Both the position numbers and the translations under genes were made by a program. The notes under the pieces are model-generated. The model ran no database searches and was not told the origin of the DNA. It saw only the letters and a list, made by a program, of their open reading frames with translations. DNA of 9,530 nucleotides, taken from NCBI GenBank assembly GCA_007121575.1, contig SKKJ01000148.1, forward strand, positions 1 to 9,530, in the 5' to 3' direction. Shown here one piece after another: positions 1 through 7,245 of the stretch. Origin of the DNA: Natronomonas sp. (GTDB taxonomy: Archaea > Halobacteriota > Halobacteria > Halobacteriales > Haloarculaceae). Each line of letters starts with the position of its first letter. Position 1 is the first letter of the stretch.

Positions 1-63
1 CAGGGGTTCGTCCGGTCGCTGTCGTCGAAACGGGCGGAATCGGACGCGTCGGTCGCGGATTGA
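1..63 (+). CDS. Possible C-terminal tail of a gene cut by the left edge
   Basis: Reading from base 1, twenty codons run to a TGA at 61-63 and give a hydrophilic tail ending in ESDASVAD. Seventeen of the twenty codons end in G or C, which favours this frame as coding, and an Asp/Glu-containing tail suits a haloarchaeal protein. Another frame (from base 3, stopping near 83) is also open and gives a more hydrophobic peptide, so the frame is uncertain. No function can be read from so short a piece. The next gene begins about 120 bases downstream behind its own TATA-like box, so this fragment is probably a separate unit. Confidence 0.4.
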   Translation, partial: QGFVRSLSSKRAESDASVAD

Positions 64-150
64 TCTCACTATCGGCCGGGTAGATACCGGATACGACCGC
101 GGGCGACAAATCAACCCGCCGGATAACTAAAGCGGTCTTTGAACCTTCGA

Positions 151-163
151 TAACATATTTACG
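151..163 (+). promoter_or_regulatory. TATA-like box for the lipoprotein pair
   Basis: An AT-rich stretch (taacatatttacg) lies in otherwise GC-rich DNA. Its centre is about 30 bases before the GTG start at 187, the spacing expected for a haloarchaeal TATA box serving a leaderless or near-leaderless transcript. No Shine-Dalgarno motif precedes the GTG, which agrees with that. Assigned from position and composition only. Confidence 0.5.
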
Positions 164-186
164 AGCGGTGGGTCCTATTCGAATTC

Positions 187-804
187 GTGTCCGATCGCTA
201 TCGAACTCGCCGTGGTGTTCTCGGTGGCGTCGCCGCTGCCGCTGGGGTTTTCGCCGGCTGTGCCAGCCGGCTGAGTGACGATACCGTCGTCGAAGAGAGC
301 GTCGACGATTCTGGCGGCGCGATCCCACCCGATGCGACCACCGATTTTCAGGTTCGATCCCTTCGTGCGCTGGTCGAAGGCCCCTTCGTCAGCTTCGAAA
401 GCGAAGAGACGCCGCAACAGAATCACCGCGATCGAGCGTTCGTTCTCTCCGATGAGCAGGCCGGTGCGATCGGGTTCGATATCGATCACGAAGCGCAAGC
501 GGATGTTCGATCCTTTCTCGATGAGACCGATTACGACGCGGCTTCCGTGGTCGTTCACCAACGAGCGATCGAGGCCTGTTATCTGCGACATGTCGAGTAT
601 GTGACCGCCCGGGAAGGTCGATACTACGTGCAATTTTGCCGACGGCTCAAGCCGGCAACGACACGCTGTGAAGCCGAAATCACCGAGATGGAAGCGATCT
701 TTATTCGCGTTCCATACGCGTACGAACGTGAGCCCTCATCTCGGGGCAGCGGGGAACGTTCGCGGTGTCGAAGCGAGTACCAACGAGGGGGTACTCACCG
801 ATGA
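187..804 (+). CDS. Tat-exported lipoprotein of unknown function (205 aa)
   Basis: The protein begins with a twin-arginine signal (R8-R9 in TRRGVLGG), an Ala/Gly-rich hydrophobic stretch and a lipobox VFAGC with the lipidated Cys at residue 25. It should therefore be exported folded by Tat and anchored to the outer face of the membrane. An acidic linker (about 30-50) precedes a domain of about residues 54-176 in which short beta-like segments alternate with charged turns; C131, C151 and C161 lie in it. I do not recognise the family by name, though the general type is common in haloarchaea. The last 26 residues are unusually rich in Arg, Ser and Gly and hold C194. The start is a GTG placed correctly for the upstream TATA-like box and giving a complete signal peptide. 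The stop overlaps the next start as ATGA, so the two genes are probably translated together. Confidence 0.85.
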   Translation: MSDRYRTRRGVLGGVAAAAGVFAGCASRLSDDTVVEESVDDSGGAIPPDATTDFQVRSLRALVEGPFVSFESEETPQQNHRDRAFVLSDEQAGAIGFDIDHEAQADVRSFLDETDYDAASVVVHQRAIEACYLRHVEYVTAREGRYYVQFCRRLKPATTRCEAEITEMEAIFIRVPYAYEREPSSRGSGERSRCRSEYQRGGTHR

Positions 805-2114
805 ACTGGCGGACGCGTCGTGGGTTTTTGGCCGGTGTGGGAACCGCCGCACTCGTTAGCACGGCGGGATGTGGCGTCTTCGACCGACATGAGAACGGCG
901 ATTCGATACGTGTTCCGTCGAACGAACTCGAAACCGTTCTCGAGTCACCGGTTCCCGATGTCCTCCGTCCCGCCCCGGTTCAGCCCGAATCCGAGACAAT
1001 CGAAGCCGGTATGGCCCGATGTTCCGAACTCATCGCGACCGTTCCGGAATCGATTTCGGCGACCGAAATCCCGAACGAGGTCGTTCGTCAGGAGGTCGAA
1101 CAGACCCGACGCGACGCGGTTGAGGCGCTCGATGCCGTCGAAACCGAACCGGATCGATTTCGACGGCTGGATTCGATACGATCCGCTCGAAAGCACGCTC
1201 GTGAGGCGGCCGTTGGGTTTGAGGCCGTTCGGGGAGATCCGACAGCGAATATTCGGGAGGAGCGGCGCGAAACGCGGACAGCGATCGGAATGAGTCTCGC
1301 ACGGGTCGAGTATCTCGGAACCGATCGCCGCCGGACGCTTCTCACCGCGTTCCGAGTCGAGGAGTTCCTCACAGACGCGAGACGCCGATTGACACACGGT
1401 GTTCAGCCGAACGACCCGAACGCACTCAATCTCGCGGCGATCGCTGGTGACGTCGAATACGCATCTGCGACCAACGAGTTGGCCGAAGCGCTCACCGAAC
1501 GGCATGCGGCTACCGTTGACGACCCGATCGACTTCGTGGATTCGGCCGCAGCTGCGTTGGAGTCTTCGATGATCTCGCTGAGTCGCGCCGAGTTGCCTGA
1601 TTCGAGGACGCCCGTCTCGGAGGTGTTCGGCGAAGAGCCCGCCCGTCGCGATCTCCAGTATCTGGCGAGTGAATCGGTGAGCGCCGTCCGGCGCTGGCAG
1701 GAACAGCTATCGACCGAACTCTCTGAGGGACGATTCGCGTCGGGACTGTCGCGGGCGATTCAACTGGAACGGGACGCCAGAGCGCTCGAGACGGTAGTGA
1801 CTCGAATCGACGGTGACGATATTCCGGCACCGGAAACGGCTGATGCGATTCGAAACGAACGCGAAGCTGCGTTGAAAGCGGCTAATTCGATCTCGACGTC
1901 CGCCTCCGAGCCATCGTTGGCCGGCGATTCGATCGCTCGACTCTATGAAGCGTTGGGGTGGACCGATGCCGAACTCGAACGGTATCTCGACCGCGACAGA
2001 GAGGTGAACCTCTCTCGCGAGTACGCCCGATACGCGTATCTTCGTGCGCGGATGGAGGCGTTTCCGGACGCGATCGACACCGTCCGAGAACGGTTGGACG
2101 CGTATGCGTGGTAG
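801..2114 (+). CDS. Tat-exported, largely helical lipoprotein of unknown function (437 aa)
   Basis: I chose the ATG at 801 because it places a complete Tat lipoprotein signal at the N-terminus: R6-R7 in RTRRGFLAG, then a hydrophobic stretch and the lipobox STAGC with the lipidated Cys at residue 24. A start at 765 is possible but would bury this signal behind 12 extra residues. The start overlaps the upstream stop by four bases, and a gagg motif lies about 12 bases before it, suggesting coupled translation. The mature part is dominated by Ala, Glu, Arg and Leu in heptad-like patterns with few Gly or aromatic residues until the C-terminus, so it is probably a helical bundle or coiled coil on the cell surface. 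A C-terminal segment with ELERYLDRDRE and several Tyr residues may be a separate subdomain. No catalytic motif is visible. A binding or scaffold role with the upstream lipoprotein is plausible but is inference. Confidence 0.88.
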   Translation: MNWRTRRGFLAGVGTAALVSTAGCGVFDRHENGDSIRVPSNELETVLESPVPDVLRPAPVQPESETIEAGMARCSELIATVPESISATEIPNEVVRQEVEQTRRDAVEALDAVETEPDRFRRLDSIRSARKHAREAAVGFEAVRGDPTANIREERRETRTAIGMSLARVEYLGTDRRRTLLTAFRVEEFLTDARRRLTHGVQPNDPNALNLAAIAGDVEYASATNELAEALTERHAATVDDPIDFVDSAAAALESSMISLSRAELPDSRTPVSEVFGEEPARRDLQYLASESVSAVRRWQEQLSTELSEGRFASGLSRAIQLERDARALETVVTRIDGDDIPAPETADAIRNEREAALKAANSISTSASEPSLAGDSIARLYEALGWTDAELERYLDRDREVNLSREYARYAYLRARMEAFPDAIDTVRERLDAYAW

Positions 2115-2115
2115 T

Positions 2116-2133
2116 CACAGCCGGTCGGTTGTG
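2116..2133. terminator. Possible hairpin between convergent genes
   Basis: Directly after the TAG of the lipoprotein gene lies an inverted repeat, cacagccg-gt-cggttgtg, which can form a seven-pair stem with one G-T wobble and a four-base loop. It fills most of the 24-base gap between two converging genes, a natural place for a two-way transcription end. No clear T-run follows on either strand, so it does not match the usual archaeal T-rich terminator and could be chance. Confidence 0.3.
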
Positions 2134-2138
2134 TCGAA

Positions 2139-2876
2139 TCAACCGTCCGTCAATGGCGTTTCGCTCCGGTAAACGTACTGTATCTGTCGGCCACGCTCGT
2201 CTCGGGGTGGATCTGCAGGCAACGATCGAAGCGTGCCGGGTCCCGGTCGGATCGTCAATCCGAGCGCGACGGCGTCGAGGACGGCCGGAATCGGGATGCG
2301 GTGACCGGTCGTCGTCTCGGCTACCGACTGAACTGTCGGCGGCGCATCGCGATCGAATTCCGCTAGCGTCCGCATCCGTTCGGCGTAACCACCGGCGAAT
2401 TCGGGCGGGTTCGACATCGGTTCACCACTGAACGCTAGATAACTGAGCTCTGGGTGCGCTTCGACGAATATCGGCCGTGCCTCCTCGATCGCGGCGAGAA
2501 ACTCGTCCATTGCGGCCATTCGATCCGCTGATTCGAAGGCCGCTTTGGGGAGTTCGTGACCGGTTTTCCGCTCGTGAACGCGAGCGGACGTACGGTATCG
2601 CTGTTTTTTCACCGCTTCACGAACCGGTGCTGGGACGATCACGTCGCGTTGTTCGTTTAACAGCTCGCGTGCGGCTCGCTCGTTCGGTCGTGGAGCCGTC
2701 GTCGATCCGAGCCCGATCGGTACGTCGACGGCGATCCGTGCGGCCGTCTCTTCGTACCGCGTCCACAACTCTCCGACGCCGTCGACGACCGCTGCGTGAT
2801 CGTATCCCTCCTCGGTGTATGCGACCGCGAGCCACGCGTCTGTTCGGGCGACACTTCCCACGTAGTAGTCGCTCAC
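2139..2876 (-). CDS. DUF429 family protein (predicted RNase H-fold, 245 aa)
   Basis: Length and motifs match the DUF429 family, predicted to have an RNase H-like nuclease fold but without an established general function. Visible motifs are VDVPIGL (50-56), a PRPNERAARELL segment (62-73), the strongly typical EAHPELSYLAFSG block (139-151, with E139, H141 and E143) and DAVALGLTI near the C-terminus (D201). The first strand reads VGSVARTDAWLAVA, where family members usually carry an Asp right after VGV or GID; here that position is Val9, so one expected acidic residue is missing. The start is a GTG with a TATA-like element about 24 bases upstream; no better start is visible. The gene lies 75 bases downstream of the antiporter on the same strand and converges with the lipoprotein pair. 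Cytoplasmic; function unknown. Confidence 0.85.
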   Translation of the reverse strand: MSDYYVGSVARTDAWLAVAYTEEGYDHAAVVDGVGELWTRYEETAARIAVDVPIGLGSTTAPRPNERAARELLNEQRDVIVPAPVREAVKKQRYRTSARVHERKTGHELPKAAFESADRMAAMDEFLAAIEEARPIFVEAHPELSYLAFSGEPMSNPPEFAGGYAERMRTLAEFDRDAPPTVQSVAETTTGHRIPIPAVLDAVALGLTIRPGPGTLRSLPADPPRDERGRQIQYVYRSETPLTDG

Positions 2877-2894
2877 GGCTACGAACTACCGCTC

Positions 2895-2905
2895 TTAGTA
2901 CGTAT
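2895..2905 (-). promoter_or_regulatory. TATA-like box for the DUF429 gene
   Basis: On the minus strand the sequence atacgtactaa is centred about 24 bases before the GTG at 2876, in the 75-base gap after the antiporter gene. This spacing would give a leaderless transcript. The match to a TATA box is moderate and rests on position. Confidence 0.35.
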
Positions 2906-2951
2906 GTGTATCGCTGATGTATGCCGTGTGGCTGCCGGTTGGCTGACGGCT

Positions 2952-4817
2952 TCACTCGTGTGGATGGAATCGTTTGACGGCTCTCTTGACGGCCACTGCA
3001 TCTCCGACGAACGTGATGTGATCGCCGTATTCGAGCACGTCGCCTTTGACGGGGACGTGCGCCTCATCACCGCGACCGATCACCGCGACGATACAGCCAT
3101 CCGGGATCTCTGCGTTGAGTTCGGCAATGGTCTTGCCCACGAGGTTTTCGGCGGTCACTTCGATCTCTTGCACGTCGTGACCGTCCCCAAGTTCGTTCAT
3201 CCAGTGTGCGAGCGCCGGTCGCTCGATCTCGTTATCGATCGTGAACGCCGTGGCCGATGACATATCGATCGCGGTCACATCGAGCGTATCGAACGCCGCG
3301 ACGTTGTCGGGATCGTTGACCCGTGCGAAGACGCGACCCACCCCGAATTTCGAGCGAGCGAGTTGACTCACGAGGAGGTTTCGGTCGTCATCGGCCGTCG
3401 TCGAGACAACGATCTTCGCGTCTTCGATCCCTGCTTCTCTGAGTGTTTCTGCCTCGGTAGCGTCTCCGAGGTGGACGGTAAACCCGCTGTTACGAGCGCG
3501 TTCGAGTTGTGCCTCGTCTTGTTCGACGATAACGACGAACTCGCCTCTGTTTTCGAGTCGTGCGGCGAGCGCCCGGCCGACCCGGCCGCCGCCGACGATA
3601 ATTGTGCGCATTGGTGTTACTCCAAAGAAATCCCCGATCTGTCTGGATAGCCCCGCCTCGAGGACGACGGTGGCGAAGATAACGATGAACACGGCACCCA
3701 AAAGCGTCTGTGCTGTCTCGGCGGCCGCCGGATCTCCGGTCGATGCGAGATCGATCGCGAAAAGGGTGGCCACGCTCGCGGGGATGATTCCCCGGGGGCC
3801 GACGGCGCTGAGAAACAGTCGTTCAGCGCGGGTAAAGCGCTCGATCCCTGCGGTCGAGATCCCGATAACGAGGGGCCGAACCACGAGCGTGACGGCAAGT
3901 ACGATCCCGATTCCGGCCACCCCAAGTGCTGTCATCGCGGCGATGTCGATGAGCGCCGCGAGCGAGATGAACACGAAAGAGAGGACCAAAAGCGTCGTAT
4001 CGCGACCGAACTGCTCCATCGACTCACGGTGGGGAACAGAGAGGTTCCCGAGCGCGATTCCGGCCGTTGCGGCGGCGGCGATTCCGGCCTCCGGCGCGAA
4101 CGCTTCGGCCAATCCGTAGGAGCCGATGGCGGCAACGATCATTAGAAAGCGTGACGCTTGTGGTGCACGCTCGGGGGTGATCTCTGCTTGTAGTATCTTG
4201 TATACGATCCCCGCGACTGCGAGTCCGACAGCGACGCCGAGACCGAAGCGGATACCGAAGCCAGCGAGCGTCTCTGTGAACCCGCCGTTGCCGACGACGA
4301 GTACTTCGAAGATTACGACCGCAGCGATCGCCGCTGTGACATCGTTGATGATTCCCTCGCTTTCGAGCAGCGACGCGACGTGTTCGCGGACGCGAACGAC
4401 TTCGAGAATCGGCGTGATAACCGTCGGCCCCGTCGCGACAAGCAACGCCCCGATCAGTAACGCCGTCGGCCAGTCGGAACCGACGAAGAGCCGAACGGTG
4501 AGTGCCGTCCCGAAAAGCGTAACGACGGCTCCGATCGTGACGAGCCGAAGCGTCGATTTTGATGCCTCCCGGAGCCGATCGATTCGAAGATCGAACGCGC
4601 CGTCGAAGACAATGATTGAGACACTCAATCCGACTACAATACTGAGTCCACTACCGAACGTTTCGAGCGTGACTATCCCGATCCCTGATTCGCCGAGAAT
4701 CAACCCGATAAATATGAGGAACAGCACGCTCGGGACCTTCAACCGGCGTGCAACGAGCTGTGTCCCAATCCCAAGGACGATAATTCCGGCGATTACAGAG
4801 AGGATTGTAGTGTCCAC
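2952..4817 (-). CDS. CPA1/NhaP-type cation:proton antiporter with TrkA-N and TrkA-C domains (621 aa)
   Basis: Residues 1 to about 390 form a multi-pass membrane domain of roughly twelve hydrophobic segments with monovalent cation:proton antiporter hallmarks: FDGAFDL (71-77), ATGPTVI (128-134), ESEGIIND (152-159, with the N158-D159 pair expected in the ion site) and GPRGII (340-345). Residues about 404-520 are a Rossmann-type TrkA-N domain with GGGRVG (409-414), acidic E432 at the end of strand 2 and GDAT (451-454), so NAD(H) or another nucleotide probably gates transport. Residues about 548-618 match a TrkA-C domain. The likely role is Na+ or K+ extrusion against H+ for pH and salt balance; the ion cannot be told from sequence. 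The GTG start is supported by a TATA box 25 bases upstream and gives an N-terminus that enters the membrane at once. It is 121 bases from mvaD and appears to have its own promoter, overlapped by repeated TAGTGT motifs. Confidence 0.93.
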   Translation of the reverse strand: MDTTILSVIAGIIVLGIGTQLVARRLKVPSVLFLIFIGLILGESGIGIVTLETFGSGLSIVVGLSVSIIVFDGAFDLRIDRLREASKSTLRLVTIGAVVTLFGTALTVRLFVGSDWPTALLIGALLVATGPTVITPILEVVRVREHVASLLESEGIINDVTAAIAAVVIFEVLVVGNGGFTETLAGFGIRFGLGVAVGLAVAGIVYKILQAEITPERAPQASRFLMIVAAIGSYGLAEAFAPEAGIAAAATAGIALGNLSVPHRESMEQFGRDTTLLVLSFVFISLAALIDIAAMTALGVAGIGIVLAVTLVVRPLVIGISTAGIERFTRAERLFLSAVGPRGIIPASVATLFAIDLASTGDPAAAETAQTLLGAVFIVIFATVVLEAGLSRQIGDFFGVTPMRTIIVGGGRVGRALAARLENRGEFVVIVEQDEAQLERARNSGFTVHLGDATEAETLREAGIEDAKIVVSTTADDDRNLLVSQLARSKFGVGRVFARVNDPDNVAAFDTLDVTAIDMSSATAFTIDNEIERPALAHWMNELGDGHDVQEIEVTAENLVGKTIAELNAEIPDGCIVAVIGRGDEAHVPVKGDVLEYGDHITFVGDAVAVKRAVKRFHPHE

Positions 4818-4850
4818 AATTGTCCTTAGTGTACAATACTATAAACACTA
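4808..4850. promoter_or_regulatory. Three TAGTGT motifs around the antiporter start: possible operator
   Basis: TAGTGT occurs at 4808-4813 and 4827-4832, and its inverse ACACTA at 4845-4850. The second and third form an inverted repeat with a 12-base spacer that encloses the TATA box; the first lies just inside the coding start. The palindrome acaattgt (4816-4823) sits between, over the start codon. Spacing of 18-19 bases places the copies nearly two helical turns apart. A repressor bound here would block TFB/TBP binding. The regulator is not identifiable. Confidence 0.35.
4837..4846 (-). promoter_or_regulatory. TATA box of the antiporter gene
   Basis: The minus strand reads gtttatagta, the clearest TATA box in the window. 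Its centre is about 25 bases before the GTG at 4817, so transcription should begin at or next to the start codon. It lies between two arms of an inverted repeat. Confidence 0.6.
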
Positions 4851-4938
4851 CGCTTTCGGCCGATTCGATCGCCGGACCGGACCGTCTGTGTGTTTGTCGC
4901 CTCGGAACAGCGGTTACCGTTTCGTCCGTGCTACTCGA

Positions 4939-5910
4939 TCAAAACAGCGCGTCGCTCTCATCGAGCACTTCCGCCGGGCCGCCGACCCGCCACGTTCGCG
5001 TTTCGATACCCAATGCGGCGATTTCGTCCTCGATCCGATCGACGTGATCCGCCGTCGTATTGACATACACCGACGCACCGGTATCGGTCGAAAAGTAGAC
5101 CGGCACGCCCTCTTCTCGGAGCGCTCGAACCGTCTCGAACACCTCGAGCGTTTCCGGCTTCCAGTAGACCCACCCGGACGGTCCCGTCATCGTCGTCGCC
5201 GCAAGCGACAGCGAATCGTGCTCTGCGAGCCCGAACGCCCGCTCGAACGCTCCCTCTCGAAGCGCGTTCCGCATTCGGGCTATCTGCTCGTGAATGTGTG
5301 CGAGCCGCGCTTCGAACATGTGACTGTCGGCGGCTTCTTCGTGAGCGTGTGCCGTGTGTTTAAACGCCGGGATCTCCGCCCCGACGATTCGAAGTTCGTC
5401 TTCGAGATCGGTTTCGATCCGCTCGGAACGACAGTCGATGTCGTCGAGCCCCGTCCGGAGGTGTGAAAACGCGCCGGTGACCGCTCTGGCGGCGGACGAC
5501 GACCCGCGGCGGGCAATAGCCGACAGCTCCGGATGCGTTAATTCGAGTTCAGCGGCCTCGGCTAGCGCCACGGCCGCCGCGGCAAATCCCGACGATGACG
5601 AACCGAAGCCGATGTTCGTCGGGAAGTCGTTGACAGACTCGAACCGAACTCGGTGGTCGATATCCGCGAGCTCTCGAACGTGATCGACGACGCCACGGAT
5701 CCGGTCTGCTCCTCGCTCGTCGATCCGTTCTCCGTCGACGACGAACCGGTCCGATTCGAGCTCCGGATCGAACTCGGCGGTCGTCTTCGTATGGCTCGGA
5801 GCGGTACACACGGAGATCGAATCGTGATACGGGAGCCGAAGCACTTCATCGCGCATCCCGTGATATTTGATCAACCCTTGAATCGGGTGCGCTTTCGCAG
5901 TCGCTTTCAT
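4939..5910 (-). CDS. mvaD: Phosphomevalonate decarboxylase, archaeal mevalonate pathway (323 aa)
   Basis: A GHMP-fold decarboxylase related to diphosphomevalonate decarboxylase. In haloarchaea this family acts on phosphomevalonate: it uses ATP to remove CO2 and give isopentenyl phosphate, which isopentenyl phosphate kinase turns into IPP for membrane lipids and carotenoids. Visible motifs are LIKYHGMRDEVLRLPYHDSIS at the N-terminus (where classical enzymes have KYWGKRD), the Gly/Ser-rich phosphate loop GFGSSSSGFAA (101-111), RRGSSSAARAV (134-144) and STDTGASVYV (274-283), whose D276 corresponds to the catalytic Asp. The KYHGM variant supports the archaeal monophosphate specificity, but this is inferred from family knowledge. 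I chose the ATG at 5910; a TTG two codons upstream is possible but gives only two extra residues. Cytoplasmic. It follows gdhB by 75 bases and seems independently promoted. Confidence 0.93.
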   Translation of the reverse strand: MKATAKAHPIQGLIKYHGMRDEVLRLPYHDSISVCTAPSHTKTTAEFDPELESDRFVVDGERIDERGADRIRGVVDHVRELADIDHRVRFESVNDFPTNIGFGSSSSGFAAAAVALAEAAELELTHPELSAIARRGSSSAARAVTGAFSHLRTGLDDIDCRSERIETDLEDELRIVGAEIPAFKHTAHAHEEAADSHMFEARLAHIHEQIARMRNALREGAFERAFGLAEHDSLSLAATTMTGPSGWVYWKPETLEVFETVRALREEGVPVYFSTDTGASVYVNTTADHVDRIEDEIAALGIETRTWRVGGPAEVLDESDALF

Positions 5911-5944
5911 ACTCAACGCTGTGTGGGATTTGTCTTTGGCCTTT

Positions 5945-5953
5945 CGTTAAACG
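5945..5953 (-). promoter_or_regulatory. Weak TATA-like box for mvaD
   Basis: In the 75-base gap after gdhB the minus strand reads cgtttaacg, about 39 bases before the ATG at 5910. That would leave a leader of roughly 12-14 bases. The match is weak, and readthrough from gdhB remains possible. Confidence 0.3.
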
Positions 5954-5985
5954 CTGCGGCGCGAACGTGGATGCGGTCAGAGGCT

Positions 5986-7245
5986 TTATGGCCAGCTTCC
6001 GCCCTCTTCGTAGGCGGAGAGCACGCGTTGGATCGCGACGACGTAGGCTGCGGTTCGGAAGGTCGGAAGGTCGAGCGACTCGTACTGGTCGATGAGGCCG
6101 TCGAACGCATCGACGATATGTCGTTCCAGCTCTTCGTTGACTCGATCTTCGGTCCAATAAAAGCGTTGGCGGTTCTGGACCCACTCGAAGTACGAAACCG
6201 TAACTCCTCCGGCGTTCGCGAGGATATCCGGAATGACGAACACGTCCCGGTCGGCCAGCACGTCGTCGGCTTCAGGTGTTAGCGGCCCGTTTGCTGCCTC
6301 TGCGATGATATCGGCTTTCACTTCGTTTGCGAGTTCGCCGTCGATCGCGTTCTCGAGCGCCGCAGGAACGAGCAAGTCGACATCGAGCGTCAATAGCTCC
6401 TCGTTGGTCAGTTCCTCGGTTGCGTTCTCGTAGTCCGAGACGGTCCCAGTTTCGTTTTTGAACTCCCTGACTGCCTCCGGGTCGAGACCATCTGGATTGT
6501 AGATGCCGCCGGAAGAATCCGAGACGGCGACGATCTTCGCGCCGAGTTCGGAGGCGAGCAAACGTGCGGCGATGCTGCCGGCGTTGCCGTATCCCTGAAC
6601 GGCAACCGACGCGCCCTCGATGTCCTTATTCAAATATTTAAAGGCTTCTCTCGCGGTCAGCATCGTGGATCGCCCGGTGGCCTCGACACGGCCACGCGAG
6701 CCACCGGATTCGATCGCCTTTCCAGTGATCACGCCCGGTTCCGTCGTGTTCTCCAATGTCTCGTAGGGGTCTTTGATCCAGTTCATCTCCCGCTGACCGG
6801 TGTTGACGTCCGGCGCGGGAATGTCTCGGTCTTCTCCAATGAGGGGACGGAGTTCGACCGCAAAGGCTCGCGTGATACGTTCGAGTTCGGCTTCGGAGTA
6901 TTCCCGTGGATCGATGACGATCCCGCCTTTACCGCCGCCGTAAGGGATATCCACGACGGCGCACTTATAAACCATCCACCCGGACAACGCTTTTACCTCA
7001 TCACGAGTGACTGCTGGATGATACCGAATTCCGCCTTTGTACGGGCCGCGGTCGCCGTTGAACTGCGAGCGGTAGGCGCGGAACACGCCGACAGAGCCGT
7101 CGTCGAGTTCGACCGAGAGGTTCGTTTCTAGTACTCGTTCGGGGTTCTTGAGTCGCTCGAGCACGTCCGATCCAATCTCGATGTGTTCTGCGGCGTCGTC
7201 GAGCTGTTCCTGTAAGCTCTCGAACGGATTTGCGTCTCCAGTCAT
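5986..7245 (-). CDS. gdhB: Glutamate dehydrogenase, Glu/Leu/Phe/Val family (419 aa)
   Basis: Catalyses the reversible amination of 2-oxoglutarate to glutamate with NAD(P)H, linking carbon and nitrogen metabolism in the cytoplasm; family members are usually hexamers. All catalytic landmarks are present: KGGIRYHP (K70), the [12 protein letters not shown] segment (K94), PYGGGKGGI (K106) and PAPDVNT (D146). Their spacings of 24, 12 and 40 residues equal those of K89, K113, K125 and D165 in the well-studied Clostridium symbiosum enzyme. The coenzyme domain starts near residue 190, with [10 protein letters not shown] (214-223) as the dinucleotide loop and VSDSSGG after strand 2; this does not settle NAD versus NADP. 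Conserved C-terminal blocks IAEAANGP and [15 protein letters not shown] are intact. Start, length and ending fit haloarchaeal GdhB-type paralogues; the paralogue letter is less sure than the enzyme. Start is ATG, followed by acidic residues. Confidence 0.95.
   Translation of the reverse strand: MTGDANPFESLQEQLDDAAEHIEIGSDVLERLKNPERVLETNLSVELDDGSVGVFRAYRSQFNGDRGPYKGGIRYHPAVTRDEVKALSGWMVYKCAVVDIPYGGGKGGIVIDPREYSEAELERITRAFAVELRPLIGEDRDIPAPDVNTGQREMNWIKDPYETLENTTEPGVITGKAIESGGSRGRVEATGRSTMLTAREAFKYLNKDIEGASVAVQGYGNAGSIAARLLASELGAKIVAVSDSSGGIYNPDGLDPEAVREFKNETGTVSDYENATEELTNEELLTLDVDLLVPAALENAIDGELANEVKADIIAEAANGPLTPEADDVLADRDVFVIPDILANAGGVTVSYFEWVQNRQRFYWTEDRVNEELERHIVDAFDGLIDQYESLDLPTFRTAAYVVAIQRVLSAYEEGGSWP

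Noticed and set aside
765..800. A 12-residue N-terminal extension of the second lipoprotein
   Set aside because: It would place extra residues before the Tat motif, and the ATG at 801 forms the typical ATGA overlap.
945..1505. A 186-codon minus-strand open frame inside the second lipoprotein gene
   Set aside because: The product is Arg-rich and lacks the acidic bias of haloarchaeal proteins; the plus strand carries a complete Tat lipoprotein.
4126..5466. A 446-codon plus-strand open frame opposite the antiporter and mvaD
   Set aside because: It is antisense to two well-supported genes and crosses the gap between them. Its product is rich in Ser, Thr, Arg and Pro with no domain, and the motifs on the other strand are unambiguous.
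5653..6282. A 209-codon plus-strand open frame overlapping mvaD and gdhB
   Set aside because: It is antisense to the starts and ends of two enzymes with intact catalytic motifs, and it has no recognisable domain.
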